A stretch of DNA of 64,000 nucleotides from an uncultured Lachnospiraceae bacterium (GCA_937965795.1 CALCMD010000038.1:1-64000), one strand, 5' to 3'; numbered from the stretch's first letter, positions 9,125-18,927 are shown. The notes: generated from the letters alone by a model not told the origin. Program-made: numbers and translations.

Positions 9125-10196
9125 TAAATTCTCCCTGCATATCCAGCGCCGAAAAATCCTCAAGAGGCAGTTTTACCGGCATTCCTGTTTTCTGGCTTTT
9201 ATAAATTGCCAAAATCATCTCCAGTGCGTTTCTGCCTGCATGTGCGTCTACATAAGGCGCCCTGTCCGTTTGGATTGCGTCAATCACATCCGCATACAGA
9301 CTGGTATGCCCGTTTCCGTAAACATTGCTGGTCTGTTCCTCAAGTCCTTTGTTCTTCTGATCTGCGTCGCTCTCATCTGCGAAATTCCACACATCAATAT
9401 TGTTGGTAGACTTTCCGCCTATCTTAACTGTACCATTTTCCCCGAAAAGATACAAGGTTTCTTCCAGATTCTGCGGATAAACATTTGTCGTTCCCTCAAT
9501 CGTACCGATCGCGCCGTTTTTAAATTTCACGACCGCCATACCAAGGTCTTCCGCCTCCAGATAATGATGGAACTGCTGCCTTGTAACGCCGTAAACTTCC
9601 TCTGCCTCGTTTCCCATCATCCAGCGCAGCAAATCAATCCCATGAATACACTGGTTCATCAAAGCTCCGCCGTCCTGCGCCCACGTACCGCGCCACGGAG
9701 CCTGGTCATAATACGCTTTTCCTCTGTTCCACCGCACATGAATCGAACCATGTGAAATTTTTCCAAACCGTCCCGCTTCCAGCGCTTTGCGCATCTCCTG
9801 AACCGCTACATTAAAACGGTTCTGATGGCAGGCGGAAACTTTTACGCCCTTTTCTTCCGAACGGCGAATGATTTCCTCTGCATCCCTCATATTCATCGCC
9901 ATCGGCTTTTCAATAATCACATGGATGCCATGATCGATACAGTAAAGGGCAATCTCTGCATGGAGACCGCTCTCCGTGGCAATTCCCACAAGCTCCAGAT
10001 CGTTTTCAGCTATCATTTTCTTATAATCCGTATAGCGTTTAATAGAAGCATCTTCACGCAGCCCGTTTTTCTCCAGTACCGTTTCCATATGCTCCGGTAC
10101 AATATCACATACGGCTGTAAATTCCAGTTTGTTATTGATGACGGCTTTTACGTGGTTCGTAGAAATACGCCCACAACCGATTAATCCATATCTCAT
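9117..10196 (-). CDS. wbpB: WbpB-type UDP-GlcNAcA 3-dehydrogenase (Gfo/Idh/MocA family)
   Basis: This 359-residue NAD-dependent oxidoreductase has an N-terminal Rossmann domain (MRYGLIGCGRIST) and the family motif EKPMAMNMRDAEE at about 96-108. Its C-terminal alpha/beta domain contains GGALMNQCIHGIDLLRWM, where the His and Asp are typical. In the UDP-ManNAc3NAcA pathway it oxidises C3 of UDP-GlcNAcA to the ketone, which the aminotransferase then uses. The close packing with the aminotransferase and acetyltransferase genes makes this assignment more specific than the family alone would allow. Confidence 0.9.
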   Translation of the reverse strand: MRYGLIGCGRISTNHVKAVINNKLEFTAVCDIVPEHMETVLEKNGLREDASIKRYTDYKKMIAENDLELVGIATESGLHAEIALYCIDHGIHVIIEKPMAMNMRDAEEIIRRSEEKGVKVSACHQNRFNVAVQEMRKALEAGRFGKISHGSIHVRWNRGKAYYDQAPWRGTWAQDGGALMNQCIHGIDLLRWMMGNEAEEVYGVTRQQFHHYLEAEDLGMAVVKFKNGAIGTIEGTTNVYPQNLEETLYLFGENGTVKIGGKSTNNIDVWNFADESDADQKNKGLEEQTSNVYGNGHTSLYADVIDAIQTDRAPYVDAHAGRNALEMILAIYKSQKTGMPVKLPLEDFSALDMQGEFNE

Positions 10197-10234
10197 CTGT
10201 TACCTCCTGAACGCTGCTCCTGCGGCAGCATATA

Positions 10235-11314
10235 TTATTTGAGCAATTTGCAAAGTTTCTCCGCGGCGTCCCCGTCCCCATAACAGGTTTTTCTTTTCCT
10301 TTCGTCCGGCATTACATTTCTCACCTTCTCAAGAATATCTGCGGTATCCGGTCTGGCCAGGATATTCCAGTTTCCATCCAGTGTTTCTACCCACTCTGTC
10401 TCGCTGCGCACCGTTACACACGGCGTTTTTAAAATATAAGCTTCCTTCTGTAATCCGCCGGAATCCGTGACTACCTTTTTTGCATTTTTCGTAAAGTAAA
10501 GCATGTCCAGATATCCGATCGGTTCGATAAACAAAATATTCTGATACTCATGCTTTTCATGAAGCTCATCCACAAAATGTCTGGTTCTTGGATGAACCGG
10601 GAAAAGCACCTTTGCGTCAAACTGTTCAAACGCTGCAAGAATATTTTCAATCTTCTCCAGGCTGTCCGTATTCTCGGCTCTGTGAACCGTGGCAAGATAC
10701 CATTCTTCGATATCCCCGATTGGCTGGTACAGGCTTTTGGTCCTGTTCAGATAATACTCTCTGCCCTTCTCCTCCATGATTCGTGAATAGTATAACACGG
10801 CGTCGCACATGACATCCCCAATCTTGTAAACGCCCTTTTCGATTCCTTCTTTTTTCAGGTTTTCCACCGCTGAATCTGTCGGACACAGCAAAAATGCAGA
10901 AACGTGATCTGTCAGCACACGGTTCTGCTCCTCCGGCATTCTTCTGTTATAAGAACGCAGTCCTGCCTCCACATGAATAATCGGGATATTCAGCTTTGAC
11001 GCCGCCAGCGCGCCGGCAAGCGTAGAATTCGTATCGCCATAAACCATCAGGTAATCCGGCTCCTCCTTCATCAAAATGTCCTCTATCCCTGTCATCATCT
11101 CAGCCGTCTGCCTTGCATGCGTTCCTGAACCTACCCCCAGATTAAGATCAGGACGCGGAATATGCAGCTCTTCAAAAAAGATATCTGACATATTCTTATC
11201 ATAATGCTGGCCGGTATGCACCAGCACCTCCTGATTTTCTCTCCTGATTACACGGGAGACTGCCGCCGCTTTGATAAACTGCGGTCTTGCACCAACGATT
11301 GTAACAATCTTCAT
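10235..11314 (-). CDS. wbpI: WbpI-type UDP-sugar C2-epimerase (non-hydrolysing)
   Basis: This 359-residue epimerase of the WecB/MnaA/WbpI family shows MKIVTIVGARPQFIKAAAVS, VHTGQHYDKNMSDIFF, YGDTNSTLAGALAA, HVEAGLRSYNRRMPEE and the late TDSGGLQKEAY motif. It inverts C2 of a UDP-HexNAc. In this operon the likely substrate is UDP-GlcNAc3NAcA, giving UDP-ManNAc3NAcA, since all other enzymes of that route are present. Simple UDP-GlcNAc to UDP-ManNAc conversion (WecB) cannot be excluded by sequence alone. 38 bases separate it from the oxidoreductase gene. Confidence 0.88.
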   Translation of the reverse strand: MKIVTIVGARPQFIKAAAVSRVIRRENQEVLVHTGQHYDKNMSDIFFEELHIPRPDLNLGVGSGTHARQTAEMMTGIEDILMKEEPDYLMVYGDTNSTLAGALAASKLNIPIIHVEAGLRSYNRRMPEEQNRVLTDHVSAFLLCPTDSAVENLKKEGIEKGVYKIGDVMCDAVLYYSRIMEEKGREYYLNRTKSLYQPIGDIEEWYLATVHRAENTDSLEKIENILAAFEQFDAKVLFPVHPRTRHFVDELHEKHEYQNILFIEPIGYLDMLYFTKNAKKVVTDSGGLQKEAYILKTPCVTVRSETEWVETLDGNWNILARPDTADILEKVRNVMPDERKRKTCYGDGDAAEKLCKLLK

Positions 11315-11326
11315 CTTCTCACCTCA

Positions 11327-12454
11327 TCAAAATGACCTGTAAAAATCTGCCGCCGGCTTCATCACTGCCCGAATGTCAGCTTCCGCCTGCACAGTGCTGC
11401 GGATGGTCTGCCGCTCCTGCTCTATATTTTCTGCCTCTATTGCATCATACATACGGATGACCGCTTCCATGTCGATCGGGCTTTCATCCATAGGTACGAC
11501 AAGCTGATACGCTTCTCCTTTCGGGTACTCCTCGACGAGATACTCAGAAATGATCGGGAGTCCCTTTGCTCCGTATTCCTTGCTCTTTAAAGTCTGAGCT
11601 GTTTTCAGCCCGATACGGTGAATGCCAAGAGAGGACAGAGCGATATCTGCCGTACTGTAAATTTCCTCCAGACGGGCGCCGCTTTGAAATCCATAAAATT
11701 TCACTTTCTGACCCAGTCCATACTTTGCCGCCAGCTCCTGATACAAAGGCATTTCCGCCCCGTCGCCTACCATATGCAGACAAATTTTCCTGTTTCCACC
11801 CGCCTGGTAATATTCTCCCATCCCGCATATCATTCTGTCAAATGCGTGCCATTTTGCAAATCCGGCGACTGCAATAATATTGATGCAGTCTTTCAACTTC
11901 TCATTTCTCACTGCCAGACCTATCTCATCAAAATTTACACCATTTTTCAATTCCACGGCAGGTATGCCAAATACCTCCCGATCCTGCGATACGACTGCAA
12001 TCTGATCCACATACTTTTTCATTTTATTCCGAAAAGCCCTGTCTAAAAATAATACGATTTTATTCTCTAAATTGTCTTTCAGCTCTTCATCATAAGGATA
12101 TGTCGGTATCTCTATCTGGATCTTCGTGCCTGCATTTTTCAAATGCTTTAAAAGGCGGTGGAACTGTAGATCATCATAGACATATCTGACATAAATCCCG
12201 TCATATCGATGCTTTTTCAAATAAATACGCAGAAAACGGCTCGCCTCTACCTTGAAGGGGCGCTTCATTTTATGCTTAATCAGCTTCTCATTTCCATTTT
12301 TCCATATAACCAGATCCTCGTCATTTTTTCGATATACCGCATCCACCTGGAATCCATAGCTTTCCAGTGCGTGAATCTGATTCCATATTTTTTTTGTAAT
12401 CCCTTCCGTGGGATTTGTCATATCCCGCGCCGTATAATATAAAATCCTTTTCAT
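11327..12454 (-). CDS. GT4-like glycosyltransferase
   Basis: This 375-residue protein resembles GT-B enzymes. Its N-terminal half starts MKRILYYTARDMTNPTEG and its C-terminal half has HMVGDGAEMPLYQEL, VKFYGFQSGARLEEIY and ADIALSSLGIH followed by SKEYGAKGLPIIS. It should be a cytoplasmic retaining sugar transferase for the repeat unit. Its end motif deviates from the common E-x7-E form, so it belongs to a divergent branch. It sits 12 bases before the C2-epimerase gene. Confidence 0.78.
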   Translation of the reverse strand: MKRILYYTARDMTNPTEGITKKIWNQIHALESYGFQVDAVYRKNDEDLVIWKNGNEKLIKHKMKRPFKVEASRFLRIYLKKHRYDGIYVRYVYDDLQFHRLLKHLKNAGTKIQIEIPTYPYDEELKDNLENKIVLFLDRAFRNKMKKYVDQIAVVSQDREVFGIPAVELKNGVNFDEIGLAVRNEKLKDCINIIAVAGFAKWHAFDRMICGMGEYYQAGGNRKICLHMVGDGAEMPLYQELAAKYGLGQKVKFYGFQSGARLEEIYSTADIALSSLGIHRIGLKTAQTLKSKEYGAKGLPIISEYLVEEYPKGEAYQLVVPMDESPIDMEAVIRMYDAIEAENIEQERQTIRSTVQAEADIRAVMKPAADFYRSF

Positions 12455-12458
12455 GTTA

Positions 12459-13352
12459 TCACACCTTCCCCGCCAGCATCAGAAAACGCATCACCAGTTC
12501 ACTGCTGACGCCCGGACGCCACCTTTTTGGATAAAACGCCTTTTTTAATCGAACTTTGAATGGATATTTTTCATTCTCAAAAAGCGCCGCCATTTTTCTT
12601 TTCTGCGGACTTAATTTTTCCTTATAATTTCTGATATATTCACGATTGCGCTCCGCCACATCCCCGTCGTCACGGAGCATGGAAGACGCCCATTGCAGTT
12701 TCTTTTTCAGGGAAATTTTCGTGACGCTCGAATCCAGTCTGCGGTATCTGGCACATATCTTATGATTTACATGTACCTTTCCAAAGCCCAGTGCAATCGC
12801 ACCTGCCAGCCAGTCATGGGAATGTACTTTGTACGGATCGCATGTTAGCATCTCTTCCCGAAGCTTTCTATTGATAACCATTGAAAAACCCACGCCGAAG
12901 GTCCCTGTCATTGCCCTGCGAAAACACAGGCTTCCCTTTGGAGGCTCCTGAATACCCAGACATTTTCCGGATTCATCGAACATTTCACTTAAGCTATAAT
13001 AAAGCAGAGGCTTCTTCTGGTCCTGCTGATCCAGCCATTTTACGGCAAACCTGATCTTCTCTGGGAACCAGATGTCATCCTGATCACAGAAAGACCAGTA
13101 ATCCCCCTCTTCGGCCGTCCGTAAGACTTCAAAAAAACTGGCTGAAAACCCTTGATTCTTTCCCTCTATGACATGAATCCCATGTTCTTTTTCATACTCT
13201 CTTAAAATTTTAACGGTATCGTCCTTCGAACCGTCATCCCGCACGTAAATTTCACAATTTTCATAATCCTGCCGCAAAAGACTGTCAAGCTGCTCCCGGA
13301 TGTATTTTTCCCCATTATAGGCAGACATTACAATATTTACTTTTGAACTCAT
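12459..13352 (-). CDS. GT2 family glycosyltransferase, rhamnosyltransferase-like
   Basis: This 297-residue GT-A protein shows VNIVMSAYNGEKYIREQLDS, VRDDGSKDDTV and the metal-binding SFCDQDDIWFPEKI. The form DQDD-W is typical of the rhamnosyltransferase-like GT2 branch. The C-terminal part is basic with no clear membrane helix. A dTDP-rhamnose pathway is not present in the window, so the rhamnose label is only a family hint. It starts 11 bases after the preceding GT2 gene. Confidence 0.82.
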   Translation of the reverse strand: MSSKVNIVMSAYNGEKYIREQLDSLLRQDYENCEIYVRDDGSKDDTVKILREYEKEHGIHVIEGKNQGFSASFFEVLRTAEEGDYWSFCDQDDIWFPEKIRFAVKWLDQQDQKKPLLYYSLSEMFDESGKCLGIQEPPKGSLCFRRAMTGTFGVGFSMVINRKLREEMLTCDPYKVHSHDWLAGAIALGFGKVHVNHKICARYRRLDSSVTKISLKKKLQWASSMLRDDGDVAERNREYIRNYKEKLSPQKRKMAALFENEKYPFKVRLKKAFYPKRWRPGVSSELVMRFLMLAGKV

Positions 13353-13363
13353 AGAATGATCTC

Positions 13364-14401
13364 CTATACCATATATTTAAAAAAGGGAATCCGGGAAAAT
13401 AGTTTAAGTCCCCTACAGATAATGGATTCCATATTCAAATACGAAACTAAAATCTTAATCTTATGAAAAAAAGGAACTTCATTTCCTGCAAAAACAGGTT
13501 TTACCTTCTTCTTGGCTTTCTTCCATTTTTTTAGAAGAATCCTGCTTCTCCGGCTCTTTCTTTCTTCCCTGCTCTCCGTACCATAAAGCTGACGCAGAGA
13601 AGAAAACTTCATCCCCAGTACAAAATTGCCAATATTTTCTGAATTCCCTTTCTTCTTAAAGTAACGCATCACATCCAGCATATCCAGATAAATATCCTCT
13701 GCCTTTTTTACTGAACAACTGGTCGACCTTGTACCGCTCTCATGAATATAGCAGTACAAACTCTCTGGCACAAAAGCCACCGCATGCACTGTGCTAAAGA
13801 TTTTTCCGCTTACTACCAAATCCTCCACATGCCTGTAATTTTCCGGGAACCAGATACCGTCCTCTGTAAAAAGCGTTCTCTTAACAAGTTTAAAACATGC
13901 GCTGTTTAATGAAAGATAGGTATAGTTCAGAAACCAGTGCAAAACCTGTTTCCTTCCATAGGTACATACTGTTTTATTCGGAAATTCTGTCTCATTAATT
14001 ATCCGTACAGAACCATCCTTTTCAAAACAGACATTTTTCTCCTGACAAACTGCTGCTTCTGCTCCAAGCTCCTGCACTGCCCTCAGCATCTTTTCATACA
14101 TTTGTCTCTCTACATAGTCGTCGCAATCCACGAATCCAATATACTCCCCACAACTCTCACGGATTCCTGTATTTCTTGCTCCTCCCGGACCCTGATTTTC
14201 CTGAATAATCAACCGAACCCTGCGATCCTTCTGCTGATATTCCCTGACTATCTCTGCCCCGCCATCCACAGAACCGTCGTCCACCACGACGATCTCAATC
14301 TCTTTTAATGTCTGCCCAACCAGGCTGTCGAGACACCGGCCAATCGTTTCTTTTCGGTTGTAAAGTGGTACGATGATACTGACTGCTGCACATTTTTCCA
14401 T
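13364..14401 (-). CDS. GT2 family glycosyltransferase
   Basis: This 345-residue protein has an N-terminal GT-A domain with VSIIVPLYNRKETIGRCLDS, VVDDGSVDGG, GGARNTGI and the metal-binding VDCDDYVERQ. A basic C-terminal region of about 100 residues ends in an amphipathic or hydrophobic stretch. It is a capsule-type inverting glycosyltransferase. The gene is packed between the large membrane protein (21 bases upstream) and the DQDD-type GT2. Confidence 0.83.
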   Translation of the reverse strand: MEKCAAVSIIVPLYNRKETIGRCLDSLVGQTLKEIEIVVVDDGSVDGGAEIVREYQQKDRRVRLIIQENQGPGGARNTGIRESCGEYIGFVDCDDYVERQMYEKMLRAVQELGAEAAVCQEKNVCFEKDGSVRIINETEFPNKTVCTYGRKQVLHWFLNYTYLSLNSACFKLVKRTLFTEDGIWFPENYRHVEDLVVSGKIFSTVHAVAFVPESLYCYIHESGTRSTSCSVKKAEDIYLDMLDVMRYFKKKGNSENIGNFVLGMKFSSLRQLYGTESREERKSRRSRILLKKWKKAKKKVKPVFAGNEVPFFHKIKILVSYLNMESIICRGLKLFSRIPFFKYMV

Positions 14402-14422
14402 AATATTACCCGTATCTTCCTT

Positions 14423-16312
14423 CTACTCTTCTTCCCAAAGCGGCACATTTCCCAGATATTTGAAGTAGTATTCACCATCTCTTTCCTGAATCTCATAGAG
14501 ATCTCCATCCTCTGCTGACTCAAACTTGAAATAATATCTCAGGTAATCATATTCCTTCTTTTTCTCTTTGGGATTTGAAAACCAAACATATTTATACTCT
14601 GTCTCCGTCAAAAGCTCCGGATATTTCGCTGCATTGATCAAAATCTGTTTGCCTTTATTTCTTGTTCCAATGGTATAGCTGTCGTGATCCCAGGCATACT
14701 GCCTGCCCAGCTCATAGGTAAGCATTTTTATGTTATTCGTTTCCAGCCTTCCCATCAAAAAAACACGTCCGTCGTCTTTGACCAGTTCCCGAAACTGTTC
14801 CACCTTCTCCTTCGTCTCCACACGCAGTTTCCAGTCACTCTCCTGCTCTCTCCGAACGGTGGAAACCTTTGGAATAAAGCTGCTGTTCGTACCATACAGG
14901 CAGGCCACAGAAACGGCCACAGAAACGGCTTTCACCTTAAAATTTCTGTCTATCTCCGCTTCGCGATAAAAAAGAGGGAAAAGGATCGCACAAAATCCTA
15001 TCAGCATGTAGTATGCCGCATAACGTTCCAGTCCTGCTACGCTTTCGCTGTCCGATGCGCCGAACACATTCATATAGGCATAGAACATGACCCCCATATA
15101 GAGAAATGCGCCTGCAAGGTAGAGAACCCAGATCGTTTTCACTTCATTTTTACGCTTTTTCAATGCAGATGTCAACAAAAAGATACCTGCCGCATACAGT
15201 CCAAAGAAAATGACATAACTCATATACGGCATTTTTGCACTGCTTTCAATCGCTGTAAAGCTCTTATCTAAAATGGAGCTGAAAATCTGAGAGGCATTTT
15301 TATTCACACTTCCAACACCCCGGCTCAGCACATTTGTAGAAATAATCCTGGACCAGACCAGATTCAGTAAAAACGGTGTGATCAACAAAGGAAGAAACCG
15401 CAGGTATTTTTTCTGCAACGCCACTCTAAGCTTTTTCAAGCCGATGACGTCATCCTGACAATCCCTGAAATATTCAGAAAGAAATGCAGTCAGAATAACC
15501 ATACACGCAAACAGCGGTCCTACCAGGCTTTTCATGGCCGCTGTCACCGTCAGGCTGCTAAACAGAAACATCCAGTTGACTTTCTCCTCTTTTCTCCACA
15601 AAATCCACGCAAGGATTCCCCCTGTCCACATCGGCAGAACATAATCCTGCAAAATCGTATAATACTTCACATAGCTGACCAGATTAAGCGAAAAGAAAAC
15701 CACAGCCGCATAGGAAAATACAGATTTCCAACGCTTCCATCCAGATCCGCGGCATGGAAGCATGACCGGTATGAAAGTCAATATGAAATTCCCCACAAAG
15801 GTATTACTTTCTATAAACTCTCCAATACCCGAAAAAAAATACTGGAACATCGTACAGATTGAGAACGTAACCGCATCACCTGTAAACTCCGGCCCATATG
15901 GAAGCCGCCCTGTCGCCGCCATATATTTTACAGCGCTCCCCCACTGGTAAACCTCATCCGGATAGGTAAACAGCGCCTTGCGAAAACTACAGCCGCAATA
16001 GATAAATACGACTCCTATAACGATCAGGGACGGTGATACAAAGGAAAACACTCTTTTTCCAAATGTCTCCTCCCGCCTTCCTCTGCCTTTGTTGATCAGA
16101 AACAGCGCCGCTCCGGCCGCAGCCAGAACTGCCGCCGCAGGATACACATATTTCGCGTTTCCAAGAATCCCTGCCAGAAAAGTCGCAGCCATAATCGTAA
16201 TTGCTGATGCAGCCATACTTTCTTCTGTGCAGATCCCCGCCAGTTGATACCAGAACAGGGAAATCAGCAAAAACACGAAAAATATTATTGACAATGTTAG
16301 CATATTACTCAT
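14423..16312 (-). CDS. Large multi-pass membrane protein, GT-C-like glycosyltransferase candidate
   Basis: This 629-residue protein has about 12-13 hydrophobic segments and a C-terminal soluble part (about 480-629). In its first large outer loop it has YPDEVYQWGS. An acidic pair in this place is typical of GT-C enzymes, where it binds the polyprenyl-phosphate sugar. It could add a side-chain sugar outside the membrane, fed by the GtrB-like GT2 proteins in the locus. A Wzy-type polymerase role is the main alternative; I recognise no classic Wzy signature. The family could not be named with certainty. Confidence 0.6.
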   Translation of the reverse strand: MSNMLTLSIIFFVFLLISLFWYQLAGICTEESMAASAITIMAATFLAGILGNAKYVYPAAAVLAAAGAALFLINKGRGRREETFGKRVFSFVSPSLIVIGVVFIYCGCSFRKALFTYPDEVYQWGSAVKYMAATGRLPYGPEFTGDAVTFSICTMFQYFFSGIGEFIESNTFVGNFILTFIPVMLPCRGSGWKRWKSVFSYAAVVFFSLNLVSYVKYYTILQDYVLPMWTGGILAWILWRKEEKVNWMFLFSSLTVTAAMKSLVGPLFACMVILTAFLSEYFRDCQDDVIGLKKLRVALQKKYLRFLPLLITPFLLNLVWSRIISTNVLSRGVGSVNKNASQIFSSILDKSFTAIESSAKMPYMSYVIFFGLYAAGIFLLTSALKKRKNEVKTIWVLYLAGAFLYMGVMFYAYMNVFGASDSESVAGLERYAAYYMLIGFCAILFPLFYREAEIDRNFKVKAVSVAVSVACLYGTNSSFIPKVSTVRREQESDWKLRVETKEKVEQFRELVKDDGRVFLMGRLETNNIKMLTYELGRQYAWDHDSYTIGTRNKGKQILINAAKYPELLTETEYKYVWFSNPKEKKKEYDYLRYYFKFESAEDGDLYEIQERDGEYYFKYLGNVPLWEEE

Positions 16313-16335
16313 GGAGAAATCTCCTTGTCGCCTTC

Positions 16336-17649
16336 TTATAGTACTTCAATATTTTCTCTGTCTTTTACATGTTTCATGACATTCTTTGTATCAAAAATCG
16401 CTTTCGCATATTTCTGTACAAATTCATAATCCACATTGGTGTGCGCCGTCGTTACCATCACAAGATCCATGCTTTCTACAAGCTCCCTTGTCAGCTCCGG
16501 TTCACTTTGACGGGATTCCCCTTTATAACGGTACTCTTTTACCCACGGATCATAATAAACTGCCTGCGCGCCCACTTTCTGAAGTTCTTCGATGACGCGC
16601 AGCGCCGGACTTTCCCTGTAATCGTCAATGTCCTGCTTATATGCCACGCCAAGCACCAGTACTTTCGAGCCGTTCAGCGCCTTCTGGAATCTGTTCAAAA
16701 TCTTCCCTGCACGTTCCACGCAATACTCCGGCATACGGTCGTTGATCATCATAGAGCTTTCAATCATGGAAGTATGGAAGCCGTATTCACGCGCCTTCCA
16801 GGAAAGATAATAAGGATCAAGGGGAATACAGTGTCCTCCCAGACCCGGTCCCGGATAAAAAGCCTGGAAACCATAAGGCTTTGTCTTTGCCGCATCAATA
16901 ACCTCCCACATGCTAATGCCCATTTCCTGACAAAGCATCGTCAGCTCATTGACCAGTCCGATATTAATATTGCGGTATGTGTTTTCCAGAATTTTCTCCA
17001 TCTCCGCAATTGCCGGGGAGGAAACCTCGCATACCTCTCCCTCCAAAACCGCGCGATACATTGCCGCAATCACTTCCGTCGCATCTTTTCCAATCGCTCC
17101 GACGACTTTCGGCGTGTTTTTGGTTTTATAAATCAGATTTCCCGGATCGACACGCTCCGGTGAAAATCCCAGATAAAAATCTTCCCCGCATTTCAAACCG
17201 GACCCCTCTTCCAGAATCGGTTTGATCAATTCTTCTGTCGTTCCGGGGTAAGTTGTGGACTCTAAGACTACCATTGTATTTTTTGTCAGATATTTCGCAA
17301 TCGCTTCCGTAGAAGATTTCACATAACTGATATCCGGCTGCTGATGCTCATCGAGCGGCGTCGGCACACAGATTGCAATAAAATCCACATCCTTCACAAA
17401 ACTAAAATCTGTTGTGGCAACCAGCATTTTCTCCTCTACCAGCCTCTTCAAATCACTGTCCACGACGTCGCCGATATAATTATGGCCTTCGTTGACCATG
17501 TGTACCTTGCTGTCCTGCACATCGAATCCGATCGTGTGAAATCCTGCTTTCGCCTTTTCTACTGCCAGCGGAAGTCCTACATATCCCAGGCCGACAACTC
17601 CTACTTTAATCTCCCTATTTTCAATCTTTTTTAATAAATACTCTTTCAT
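16336..17649 (-). CDS. wbpA: WbpA-type UDP-GlcNAc 6-dehydrogenase
   Basis: This 437-residue nucleotide-sugar dehydrogenase shows VGVVGLGYVGLPLA at the NAD site, STTYPGTTEE, the catalytic region GLGGHCIPLDPYYL with its Cys, and YKQDIDDYRESPA in the C-terminal domain. The GGHCIPxDP form is that of the HexNAc dehydrogenases WbpA and WecC, not of Ugd. It oxidises C6 of UDP-GlcNAc to the uronic acid and so opens the UDP-ManNAc3NAcA route. The ATG at 17649 follows GGAGGTAAA directly; an earlier in-frame start at 17673 has no site. Confidence 0.92.
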   Translation of the reverse strand: MKEYLLKKIENREIKVGVVGLGYVGLPLAVEKAKAGFHTIGFDVQDSKVHMVNEGHNYIGDVVDSDLKRLVEEKMLVATTDFSFVKDVDFIAICVPTPLDEHQQPDISYVKSSTEAIAKYLTKNTMVVLESTTYPGTTEELIKPILEEGSGLKCGEDFYLGFSPERVDPGNLIYKTKNTPKVVGAIGKDATEVIAAMYRAVLEGEVCEVSSPAIAEMEKILENTYRNINIGLVNELTMLCQEMGISMWEVIDAAKTKPYGFQAFYPGPGLGGHCIPLDPYYLSWKAREYGFHTSMIESSMMINDRMPEYCVERAGKILNRFQKALNGSKVLVLGVAYKQDIDDYRESPALRVIEELQKVGAQAVYYDPWVKEYRYKGESRQSEPELTRELVESMDLVMVTTAHTNVDYEFVQKYAKAIFDTKNVMKHVKDRENIEVL

Positions 17650-17697
17650 TTTACCTCCATCTATCTGCTGCAAGCCGCAGCCAGATCATCTCGTTTC

Positions 17698-18927
17698 TTA
17701 TTCTATGAATGAAATATCTGAAACCAGGATTCTTGGATACATATGAAAATCCCCGCCTTCTGATTTCAGATATACCATATCCAATGTTCCGCTGACACGA
17801 ACCGAATCACCGATGACCGGCAGCGCATCATAATCCCCCTCAGAGTCATAAACACAGGCATAGTATTTCCCCTCGCCCGCAGAATAAGTCTCTGACTCAA
17901 CCATCAACAGCAGCTCTCCCTGAGGGTCTGTTCCAAATTCCCTGACCTTTCCGGAAAACTCTGCCTTGCACTCTTTGTATTCATAAGGATAATCCAGAAA
18001 ATTCTGATACTCATAAACAAGATTTTTAAAATCAACCGCACGGTTTTCTTTCGTCGCTGTCACAGCGTGAATCAGCGGATACTGCGCGATTGCCGACGCA
18101 TTCTCATCTTCTCCAGCCATGCCTCCCGTAAACCCATAAATCCGGATTTTTTCGCCCACTGCAATATCCGGCATATAATTCTCCGCCATTTTCGGATATT
18201 CGATGTTGTACGAAACAAGATAGAAATTTCCCTGTGCATCTTTGACTTTCAGCCAGGCCGTCAATTCGGTTTCCATCTCCGGAGAAGCTTCTTCGTCCTC
18301 CTCCTCGTCCACATCACGTATCTGGATTTCCCGAAGAAACTTCTCCTCAACCTCACAGTCCAGATATATTTTCTCGTAGTAGGGCCCATTCGCATCATAA
18401 ATCAGCTCTGCATAATTGAATTTTCTTGCATCCGCCATGATTTCTGAGACTCTCATTCCCTTATAATATCTGTCATAGCCCGTCACCTGATCGGTTTCTG
18501 CATCGTATAAAACGGAAATGCCATAGGGAATATCCTTATGAAAAGTTATCTTCTCATAAGTATCGCTGTTTTCCTGCTGTACCACAATCTCTCCATTTTT
18601 CGTATTATTGGCGAACTTCCCGTCATAAGAAACCGCTTTGCTGATATTGGTAAAAGTCCCTTTTCCCGCTATCCTTCCCTCTTTCCATTTTCCGGTATAG
18701 GATACTTCGTCCTGTTCTTTTCCATCACGCATCACATATCCATGAAAGGTTCCTTCGCCGTAGGGCTTTCCTTCCTGTATCTCTCCAGTGTAACTGCCTG
18801 TACAAATGGTACCGCCCCAATAGAAAGAATGGGGGATGGAAGCCTGTCCCGCTTTCTGCCCTTTTGCACATCCCACAGCCATCAATAATGCAAAACACAT
18901 CACTGGAACTATTTTTTTCTTTCTCAA
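17698..18927 (-). CDS. MORN-repeat lipoprotein of unknown function
   Basis: The 409-residue product has a type II signal peptide ending in a lipobox (LMAVGC, about residues 15-20), so it should be anchored outside the membrane. MORN-like repeats follow (GSYTGEIQEGKPYGEGTF and YTGKWKEGRIAGKGTF are the clearest), then an acidic stretch (DEEEDEE), then a beta-rich C-terminal region with two similar halves. The start is a TTG at 18927 with GAGGTG 8 bases upstream. An ATG at 18969 is ruled out because it lies within the promoter at 18958-18986. Its place between the flippase and WbpA genes suggests a role in glycan assembly or attachment; function unknown. Confidence 0.75.
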   Translation of the reverse strand: MRKKKIVPVMCFALLMAVGCAKGQKAGQASIPHSFYWGGTICTGSYTGEIQEGKPYGEGTFHGYVMRDGKEQDEVSYTGKWKEGRIAGKGTFTNISKAVSYDGKFANNTKNGEIVVQQENSDTYEKITFHKDIPYGISVLYDAETDQVTGYDRYYKGMRVSEIMADARKFNYAELIYDANGPYYEKIYLDCEVEEKFLREIQIRDVDEEEDEEASPEMETELTAWLKVKDAQGNFYLVSYNIEYPKMAENYMPDIAVGEKIRIYGFTGGMAGEDENASAIAQYPLIHAVTATKENRAVDFKNLVYEYQNFLDYPYEYKECKAEFSGKVREFGTDPQGELLLMVESETYSAGEGKYYACVYDSEGDYDALPVIGDSVRVSGTLDMVYLKSEGGDFHMYPRILVSDISFIE

